Shown piece after piece: positions 58,055 through 64,000 of a stretch of DNA of 64,000 bases. A model generated the notes under the pieces. It was not told the DNA's origin, did no database searches, and was given only the letters and a program-made list of their open reading frames with translations. A program made the position numbers and the translations under genes. Where the stretch lies: contig NZ_JAFIFK010000088.1 in NCBI RefSeq assembly GCF_020832045.1, positions 1 through 64,000 of the forward strand. Direction: 5' to 3'. How positions within the stretch are numbered: the first letter of the stretch is position 1; each line of letters starts with the position of its first letter. This DNA is from Halomonas sp. GTDB taxonomy: Bacteria > Pseudomonadota > Gammaproteobacteria > Pseudomonadales > Halomonadaceae.

Positions 58055-59484
58055 CAGCTCTCGCGATCGAGAATGGTAGCGATCATGGCGGTGGTGGAGA
58101 CGCCATCTTCGAAGCCCAGCACTTTCACCTCACCGCCTGCAGCACGCACCGCGTCGCCGCCCGCTATCTCGTCTGCGCGATAATCACCGCCCTTGACCAA
58201 AATATCGGGTAATACCGCTTCGATCAGGCGCTGCGGCGTATCCTCGCTGAACGGCACCACCCAATCCACGGCACCGAGGCCGGCCAGAACCTGCATGCGC
58301 CGGTTCAGGGGATTGATCGGGCGGGAGGGGCCCTTGAGTCGGCCAATGGAGGCGTCATCGTTGACCGCCACTATCAGCCGGTGGCCCAGTTGACGGGCGT
58401 GCTGCAGGTAGGCGACATGGCCGGCGTGCAGGATATCGAAGCAGCCGTTGGTCATCACGACGCGCTCACCGCGCAGCTGGGCGGCACGCACCGCTTCGAT
58501 CAGCGGGGCCTCTTCGATGGGGCCGAATTCGGCCAGCTTATCGCCATGCACGGCGGTGTAGAGCTCGGCGATGGAGAGCGTGGCGGTGCCGGGCTTGGCC
58601 ACGACCAGACCGGCCGCCAGATTGGCCAGCGTCATCGCTTCGGGGAAGCCGTGACCGGCGGCTAGCGCCAGTCCCAGCACGCCGATCACGGTATCGCCGG
58701 CGCCGGTAACGTCGAACACTTCTCGGGCCCGAGTGGGCAGGTGCAGCGGCTCGTGGTCGCCGCGGATCAAGGTCATACCTTTCTCGCTGCGAGTGATCAG
58801 CAACGCTTCGAGATCGAGCTCAGCGCATAGCGACGCCCCCTTGGCGGCCAACTCCTCGTCGTCGTGACAGTGACCCACCACCGCTTCGAACTCGGCCAGG
58901 TTGGGAGTGATCACGCTGGCCCCGCGATACTTGCCGAAATCGCTGCCCTTGGGGTCGACCAGCACCCGTTTGCCGGCGCCTCGTACCAGAGCGATCAGCT
59001 CTTCGACTCGATTGAGGGTCCCCTTGCCGTAATCGGAGAGGATCACCAGATCGCAGTCGGGCAGCCCCTGCTCGACCCGTGACAACAATCCGCGGGTGTC
59101 GAGCTCACCCAGGCCGTCTTCGAAGTCGAGCCGAATCAGCTGCTGGTTGCGGCTCATCACACGCAGCTTGGTGATGGTGGGAATGCCGGGGCTGCTCTGG
59201 AAGTAGGTATCGACTCCAGCCGCCTCCATGCGCTCGCCCAACCGCCGAGCGTTGTCGTCATCCCCCACCATGCCGCTCAGAGCAGCATGGGCGCCCAGCG
59301 AGGCGATGTTGAGCGCTACGTTGGCTGCGCCGCCGGGCCGGTCCTCGCACTCGTCCACTCGTACCACCGGCACCGGCGCTTCGGGCGAGATGCGTGAGGT
59401 GGCTCCGTGCCAATAGCGGTCAAGCATCACGTCACCCACCACCAGGACGTGCGCCTGCTCCAGCGCGGTCAGGTCAAGCTTCAT
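58054..59484 (-). CDS. hldE: bifunctional heptose kinase/adenylyltransferase HldE
   Basis: A 476-residue fusion enzyme for ADP-heptose synthesis. Residues about 1-320 are a PfkB-type kinase ([33 protein letters not shown] with the catalytic Asp), and about 340-476 a nucleotidyltransferase ([21 protein letters not shown] with the HxGH motif). Full length with both sites intact. It overlaps the upstream glycosyltransferase gene by 11 bp and waaA by one, so the three are tightly coupled. Confidence 0.96.
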   Translation of the reverse strand: MKLDLTALEQAHVLVVGDVMLDRYWHGATSRISPEAPVPVVRVDECEDRPGGAANVALNIASLGAHAALSGMVGDDDNARRLGERMEAAGVDTYFQSSPGIPTITKLRVMSRNQQLIRLDFEDGLGELDTRGLLSRVEQGLPDCDLVILSDYGKGTLNRVEELIALVRGAGKRVLVDPKGSDFGKYRGASVITPNLAEFEAVVGHCHDDEELAAKGASLCAELDLEALLITRSEKGMTLIRGDHEPLHLPTRAREVFDVTGAGDTVIGVLGLALAAGHGFPEAMTLANLAAGLVVAKPGTATLSIAELYTAVHGDKLAEFGPIEEAPLIEAVRAAQLRGERVVMTNGCFDILHAGHVAYLQHARQLGHRLIVAVNDDASIGRLKGPSRPINPLNRRMQVLAGLGAVDWVVPFSEDTPQRLIEAVLPDILVKGGDYRADEIAGGDAVRAAGGEVKVLGFEDGVSTTAMIATILDRES

Positions 59485-60571
59485 CGGATCGTTCCTCTTC
59501 CTTGCGGTCGTGGGGGCGCATCAGCAGCGCGTCGAGTCGCTCGACCACGTCATCGACGCGAATCAGTGCCATGGCATCGGGGTGGCGCACGCGCTGGCCC
59601 CAGGTTATCTCTTCGGGCTCGCGGTGAAGGTAGGTGCGAACCGCATCCGGGTAGCGGTTGACCACGTATTCACGCCACCGGTAGGGTGCGGCGCGGTCGG
59701 GGTTGGTGGTGGCGAACAGGCCTACCACCGGCGTGCCCATGGCATTGGCCATGTGCACCGGCCCGGAGTCGGGAGCGATGACCGCCCGGGCTCCGGCAAT
59801 CAAGGCCATGAGCCCCTTGAGCGAGGTGGCGCCAATGGCGTCGATCACCGCTTCCGGACGGCACAGCGCAACGATGCGCTCGCCCATCTCACGCTCCTGG
59901 GTACTGCTGCCACCGGTGAGCACCGACTTGAATCCATAGTGCACCCAGGCATGCTCGATGACGGCAGCATAGCCTTCTGCCGACCAGTTGCGGAAATTGC
60001 GCAGCCGGGGATTGGCACAGGGACTCATCAGCAGATAGCCGGTGCTGCCGGTCAACGCCGCGGCTTCATCGCGAGCCGCCTCCGGTACCGGCACATTCCA
60101 CTCAAGCGAAAGATCCTCGACGCCCAGCAGGCGGGCAAAATCAAGGAACGACTCGAGCACATGAGCCTTGGGGTGCGGCACGATCTGGCGGTGGGTAAAC
60201 CAGTTCTGGGCATCCTTGGCCCGCGCCTTGTCGTAGCCCACCCGCACCTTGGCCTTTAGCCCTAGTGAGAGCACGCTTGCCCGCAGTGCCTGCTGCATGT
60301 GCAGCAGCACGTCGAAGCGGGTGTCGTTCAGCTCACGCCACAGGCGGCGCATGCCGGCCATGCCCGTGGACTTGTCGTAGACCACGAATTCGACCCCCGA
60401 CAGGCCAGCCAGTAGACTGTGTTCCGCCTTGCCGATGATCCAGGTAATACGCACGTCGGGCCACTGACGCTGCAGGGCGCGTACGGTGGGCACCAGATTG
60501 CACACGTCGCCGAGGGCGGAGAGTCGCAGCACGGCAATATGGCGCGGTTGGGCAGGCAGAGGATGCTTCAT
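59474..60571 (-). CDS. LPS heptosyltransferase-type GT9 glycosyltransferase
   Basis: A protein of about 365 residues in glycosyltransferase family 9. [24 protein letters not shown] is the N-terminal Rossmann strand with the catalytic-region Asp, and [21 protein letters not shown] the ADP-heptose-binding C-terminal motif. It likely adds heptose or a related sugar to the LPS inner core. The start at 60571 puts the Rossmann strand near the N-terminus; 60607 is an in-frame alternative. Neither has a clear ribosome-binding site. The 60571 ATG overlaps the divergent kdkA ATG within one CATG. Confidence 0.88.
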   Translation of the reverse strand: MKHPLPAQPRHIAVLRLSALGDVCNLVPTVRALQRQWPDVRITWIIGKAEHSLLAGLSGVEFVVYDKSTGMAGMRRLWRELNDTRFDVLLHMQQALRASVLSLGLKAKVRVGYDKARAKDAQNWFTHRQIVPHPKAHVLESFLDFARLLGVEDLSLEWNVPVPEAARDEAAALTGSTGYLLMSPCANPRLRNFRNWSAEGYAAVIEHAWVHYGFKSVLTGGSSTQEREMGERIVALCRPEAVIDAIGATSLKGLMALIAGARAVIAPDSGPVHMANAMGTPVVGLFATTNPDRAAPYRWREYVVNRYPDAVRTYLHREPEEITWGQRVRHPDAMALIRVDDVVERLDALLMRPHDRKEEERSDEA

Positions 60572-61283
60572 GCACTTGGCAACATGTCGGACAGGAAAGA
60601 CTTTCATTCTATATGATGCGGACAGTGTATGTGACGCCGAGCCGACGCCACAAATCGGTCCGTCGCTGATCGACCCCGCATACTGGCGTCGTACCGGGCG
60701 CGTGGTAGGCGAGGCTCCCGGTCGCGGCAGCAGTCTGTTTCTCGATGTCGGCCGTGCACAGTGGGTGCTGCGCCCCTATCGCCGCGGCGGTCTGATCGCA
60801 CGAATCAGCGAGGCACGCTACCTGTGGACGGGGCTCGAGCGCAGCCGCGCCTATCGCGAGCTTCGCCTCACCGCCCACCTGCATGCGTTGGGGCTGCCGG
60901 TGCCGCAGCCGGTGGCCGCAAGTGTGACCCGCCACGGCCCGGCGACCTATTCGGCAGCGCTGATCACCGTGCGTATTCCCGGCGCCGAAGCCCTGGCGGA
61001 ACGCCTTGCCGACGCCGACACGGCGCTGCTCGAGCGGGTCGGCGCCACCGTGCGCCGCTTCCATGAGGCGGGCCTCGATCATGTCGACCTCAACGCGCGC
61101 AATCTTCTCATCGACGAAGCCGACCAGGTATGGCTGATCGACCTTGATCGCTGCCGACTGCGCCCTCCCGGGGCCTGGCGGCAAGCGAACCTGGAACGGC
61201 TCGGCCGCTCGCTGATCAAGTTCGGTGCTGCCGACGCCATGGTGGCGATTCGCCGTGGCTACGCTTCCGACGCCGACGACTGA
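60570..61283 (+). CDS. kdkA: 3-deoxy-D-manno-octulosonic acid kinase KdkA-like
   Basis: A 237-residue protein-kinase-fold enzyme that phosphorylates Kdo in the LPS inner core. HVDLNARNLLID is the catalytic loop (Asp then Asn), and WLIDLDRCRLRPPG the DFG-equivalent. RRGGLIARISEARYLWTGLERSRAYRE is the region typical of KdkA/WaaP. The ATG at 60570 is inferred from length (H. influenzae KdkA about 241); no good ribosome-binding site is seen. The 3' end overlaps the convergent GT9 gene by 25 bp. It lies among LPS core genes, which supports the role. Confidence 0.83.
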   Translation: MHLATCRTGKTFILYDADSVCDAEPTPQIGPSLIDPAYWRRTGRVVGEAPGRGSSLFLDVGRAQWVLRPYRRGGLIARISEARYLWTGLERSRAYRELRLTAHLHALGLPVPQPVAASVTRHGPATYSAALITVRIPGAEALAERLADADTALLERVGATVRRFHEAGLDHVDLNARNLLIDEADQVWLIDLDRCRLRPPGAWRQANLERLGRSLIKFGAADAMVAIRRGYASDADD

Positions 61284-62302
61284 CGCGCCTTGCCTCGCTC
61301 CGGGTAGAGTCGCTCGAGTAGCTCCTCCAATCCCTGCAGGATGTCCATCTTGCCCGGCACCTGGCCATCGCGATGAAACACTGCTTCGTGGCAATCCTCA
61401 TAGCGCGGCCAGTAGCGAAACGGCACCGTCATGAAAAAGATGCCCAGTGTCGGCGTATGGGTCGCCAGCGCCAGATTGCGCACGCCGGTGTCGCCCGAAA
61501 CCAGCACGCTGGAGGCCGCCATCCAGGGCGCTAGCCGCTCAAGGTCCATGCGTCCCTGTATCTCGACGTTGTCGTTGCGGGCCGCGACGTCGGCAAGAAA
61601 GTCTCCCGACTCCTCGGCCTTCTGGCCCTCGAGCAGCACATGGCGATAGCCGGGAAACTCCCGTGCCGCCTGCTCGATCAATTGCCCCCACGACTCCTGG
61701 GACAGTGACTTTTCCGCCACCGCGGCGTATGGGAAGTAGACGATGCGCGGCTGGGATTCGGCGCGCCGATGATGCGGCATGGCGAACTCAAGCGGGTACT
61801 TCGGCTTGTGGCCCATGATTTTGAGAAAGTCGAGCAGCACCTCGGCTTCGTAGTGAAAATCCGAGCGCAGTATGCCGACATCGAACAGTAGCCGATTGAG
61901 CTGCCGCTTGTAGGGGAATCCAAGTTTGACCCGGGCCGAGGTCAGCAATGTCTGCAGGCGGGAGCGTGCCGTATCGGCCAGGTCGAAGAGAACGTCGAAC
62001 TCGCGATGCTGGCGCAGGGAGCGCCACTGCTCGCCCAACGAGCCGCGTGAATCCAGCACGTGTACCTCATCGACCAGATCGTCGGGCACGGCGTATTGGT
62101 ATTTACTGACCGTGCTCAACGTGATGTGCGCCTGCGGAAACAGGCGGCGGAGTTCTACCAGGAACGGCCGGGTCGCCATCATGTCGCCAAAGGCACACTG
62201 GCGAATTACCAGAATACGGCGTACCTGTTCCACATGCAGACGCGACAGCCACCTGCGGCCGCGGCCGTTGAGATAACCGCCCTTTTCAATCCAGGCTTTC
62301 AT
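61259..62302 (-). CDS. GT9 family glycosyltransferase
   Basis: A 347-residue GT-B glycosyltransferase of family 9 with ILVIRQCAFGDMMATRPFLVELRR at the N-terminus and VLVSGDTGVRNLALATHTPTLGIFF as nucleotide-sugar motif. The usual PxHxA of heptosyltransferases is VRNLA here, so the donor may differ from ADP-heptose. It overlaps the upstream GT4 gene by four bases (ATGA). It probably extends the LPS core or O-chain. Overlap with kdkA at the 3' end is convergent. Confidence 0.83.
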   Translation of the reverse strand: MKAWIEKGGYLNGRGRRWLSRLHVEQVRRILVIRQCAFGDMMATRPFLVELRRLFPQAHITLSTVSKYQYAVPDDLVDEVHVLDSRGSLGEQWRSLRQHREFDVLFDLADTARSRLQTLLTSARVKLGFPYKRQLNRLLFDVGILRSDFHYEAEVLLDFLKIMGHKPKYPLEFAMPHHRRAESQPRIVYFPYAAVAEKSLSQESWGQLIEQAAREFPGYRHVLLEGQKAEESGDFLADVAARNDNVEIQGRMDLERLAPWMAASSVLVSGDTGVRNLALATHTPTLGIFFMTVPFRYWPRYEDCHEAVFHRDGQVPGKMDILQGLEELLERLYPERGKARQSSASEA

Positions 62303-63435
62303 GCCACTGGCTCCTTACCGGCGTATTCACGAATCAGGGCTTTCACATGTGCCGCGATGGCAAACTCGCGCTCGGCCCTTGCCCTGCCAGCCTGACCAAG
62401 CCGATGGCGCAGCGCGGCGTCGTGGCCGAGCTCCGCCATGGCCTCGGCCCAGTCCTCACCGGATTCAGGATCGGCGAGGCGACCGCAGTCGGCGTCGAGC
62501 AGCTCGGGAATCGCCCCGCTGGCGGCACCGATGATCGCCTTGCCGGCAGCCATGGCCTCGACCACGGTCAGGCCGAAGGCCTCGTTGCGTGAGGGTACGC
62601 AGACGATGTCCAGCGCCTCGAACACGCGTGGCAGATCAGGGCGGAACCCGGCAAAGGTGATGGCGTCTTCCAGTCCCAGAGTGGCAATCCGCTCGCGCAA
62701 CCGCGCCACATAAGCCTCATCGCTGCCCTCTCGGGCCGTGATACCGCCAATCAGCACGCCGTGCCACGCCAGGTCGGGGGCTCGCTCGGACAGCCGCGCC
62801 AGCCCTTCCAGCCACACCTCGTGGCCTTTACCATCGGTCAGCCGGCCTGGAAGCGCAATGGCCACTTGGCCGGGGCCGACGCCAAGCTCTCGGCGTACTG
62901 TTTCACGTGTCGCTTCCTCCATCTGCGGTGTATAGGCCGCCAGATCGATTCCAAGATAGAGCCTGCGGATACGCGCTTCCTCCAGCGGAAAGGCTGCGAG
63001 GTTGCGCTGTCGTGTCGCCTCGCTGATGGCGAAGAGCCGTGTGACGCGACCGTAGGCCCAGCGATGATAGGGGTCCTTCTTCGGCCGGGTTACGCCCATG
63101 TGATCGGTAAAGAACAGCCTGAGGCTTGGGCGCAGCGTCGCCAGCAGCGCCCCCAGGCGTAGATCGCTGGACTTGTGGCAGTGAAGCGCGCCGATATCGT
63201 GACGCTTGAGATAGGCCAGTACTCGCCCCGCCTGAAGCAGAGCCCGCCCCCGTGTGGGCACGGTCAACGGCTCGATGCCGGCGGCCATCAGACTTTCCGC
63301 CACACGCGAGCCGGCCAAGGCCAGGCCGTGGGCTTCCCACCCCTGACGTTGCAGCTCGGGTATAATCCGCGCAGGATACATTTCGAGTCCGCCCCAGCCA
63401 TCCGAAAGGCAGATATGCATGACCTTGTGCGTCAA
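62299..63435 (-). CDS. GT4 family glycosyltransferase
   Basis: A 378-residue GT-B retaining glycosyltransferase. The N-terminus MHICLSDGWGGLEMYPARII is a GT4 start, and VCVPSRNEAFGLTVVEAMAAGKAIIGAASGAIPELL contains the E-x7-E motif (Glu in NEAFG and in VVEAM) that binds the sugar nucleotide. It likely transfers a hexose in LPS core synthesis. It is co-translated with the GT9 gene (4-bp overlap) and diverges from another GT9 gene at 63477. Confidence 0.88.
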   Translation of the reverse strand: MTHKVMHICLSDGWGGLEMYPARIIPELQRQGWEAHGLALAGSRVAESLMAAGIEPLTVPTRGRALLQAGRVLAYLKRHDIGALHCHKSSDLRLGALLATLRPSLRLFFTDHMGVTRPKKDPYHRWAYGRVTRLFAISEATRQRNLAAFPLEEARIRRLYLGIDLAAYTPQMEEATRETVRRELGVGPGQVAIALPGRLTDGKGHEVWLEGLARLSERAPDLAWHGVLIGGITAREGSDEAYVARLRERIATLGLEDAITFAGFRPDLPRVFEALDIVCVPSRNEAFGLTVVEAMAAGKAIIGAASGAIPELLDADCGRLADPESGEDWAEAMAELGHDAALRHRLGQAGRARAEREFAIAAHVKALIREYAGKEPVA

Positions 63436-63476
63436 GAGTGTCTCCTAAATCGGTCAAGCGGGGCTCGGGAGCCCAG

Positions 63477-64000
63477 ATGACGTCTCATTCCACCGTGGCC
63501 AAACACCACGTTTCGGGGCATTCGCCACACATCCTGGTGGTGCGCAACGACAAGCTCGGCGACTTCATGCTCGCCTGGCCGGCACTGGCATGTCTCAAGG
63601 CCCGCCTTCCCGAGGCGAAGGTCAGCGTCCTGGTACCCACCTATACCGCGCCACTTGCCAGACTCTGCCCTTGGATCGACAGCGTGATCATCGATCCTGG
63701 CGAAGCTGCCGGAAAACAGGCGCAGCGTGAACTTCTGGCGCTGCTGCGTCGCGAGCGCTTCTCGGCTCTGCTCACCCTCTTTTCCACGCCGCGCGTCGGC
63801 TGGCTGGGCTGGCGGGCAGGCATATCCTGCCGTGTGGCGCCCGCCACCAAATGGGCGCAGCTATTCTACAACCAACGTGTGGTGCAGCGCAGGTCACGCT
63901 CCGAGAGGCCGGAGTACCTGTACAACATCGAGCTGGCCGAAGCGCTGCTCGGTGCCCTGGGTCATGACCCGGGGCCGCGTCCCACGCCTCCCTTCTGGCC
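63477..64000 (+). CDS. GT9 family glycosyltransferase, 3' end outside the window
   Basis: An open frame from ATG 63477 to the window edge with no stop (174 codons seen). The N-terminus has a polar tail, then HILVVRNDKLGDFMLAWPALACLKARLP, the GT9 Rossmann start with the N-D-K-L-G-D variant found in many core-LPS transferases; KVSVLVPTYTAPL and PRVGWLGWRAGIS follow. It is divergent from the GT4 gene (41-bp gap). It is probably a further LPS core sugar transferase; the donor-binding half lies off the right edge. Confidence 0.82.
   Translation, partial: MTSHSTVAKHHVSGHSPHILVVRNDKLGDFMLAWPALACLKARLPEAKVSVLVPTYTAPLARLCPWIDSVIIDPGEAAGKQAQRELLALLRRERFSALLTLFSTPRVGWLGWRAGISCRVAPATKWAQLFYNQRVVQRRSRSERPEYLYNIELAEALLGALGHDPGPRPTPPFW

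Overview
The window looks like chromosomal DNA from a high-GC gammaproteobacterium, most likely a Halomonas-type organism (Halomonadaceae). This is inferred from GC-rich codon use, from enteric/pseudomonad-like core gene order (ygfB-pepP-ubiH-ubiI facing zapA-6S RNA-fau; yibN-secB facing gpmI-envC; gshB-tonB-algH-ruvX) and from many TRAP and ABC uptake genes. No 16S rRNA or other phylogenetic marker is present to prove it. I saw no tRNA, rRNA, CRISPR array, insertion sequence or prophage.

Positions 1-37,400 are mostly accessory metabolism. An EamA exporter, a PLP fold-III D-amino-acid enzyme, a crotonase and an IclR regulator come first. Next is an aromatic catabolic island: a TRAP transporter (dctPQM) with a MarR regulator on the minus strand, facing a plus-strand operon of an MBL-fold protein, an MhaA/MhaB-like flavoprotein hydroxylase pair, and homogentisate dioxygenase, fumarylacetoacetase and maleylacetoacetate isomerase. 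Two MFS exporters follow. At 17.7-26.9 kb lie an STAS-like protein, a DUF1127 protein, a MocR regulator, a ChrA transporter between two Cys-rich DUF6455-like paralogues, and a self-sufficient CYP116B-type P450 with a second, permease-less TRAP binding protein and a divergent IclR regulator. After pyrB comes a branched-chain-type ABC transporter split around an AraC regulator, co-directional with a TIM-barrel 'PEP hydrolase-like' protein, an SRPBCC protein and a Tm-1-like (UPF0261) protein.

Positions 37,400-64,000 are mainly housekeeping: ruvX/algH/tonB/gshB, a VOC protein, cvfB-like/rsmE/secB/yibN, gpmI/envC/S41 protease, ubiI/ubiH/pepP/ygfB, zapA/6S RNA/fau, ilvA, rpiA, and an LPS inner-core block (waaA, hldE, several glycosyltransferases, kdkA) that runs off the right edge.

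The most interesting signals are: (1) a near-identical 18-bp palindromic operator overlapping the -10 region of three promoters up to 31 kb apart (aromatic operon, a DUF6455-like gene, the VOC gene), suggesting one undescribed regulon probably run by the local MarR protein; (2) the Tm-1-like/TIM-barrel/SRPBCC/ABC module, in which two bacterial genes match the two halves of one plant protein; (3) the P450 plus orphan TRAP binding protein operon with a perfect 15-bp palindrome in its control region; (4) an MBL-fold protein in the aromatic operon that has lost all three Zn2-site ligands but kept the Zn1 set.
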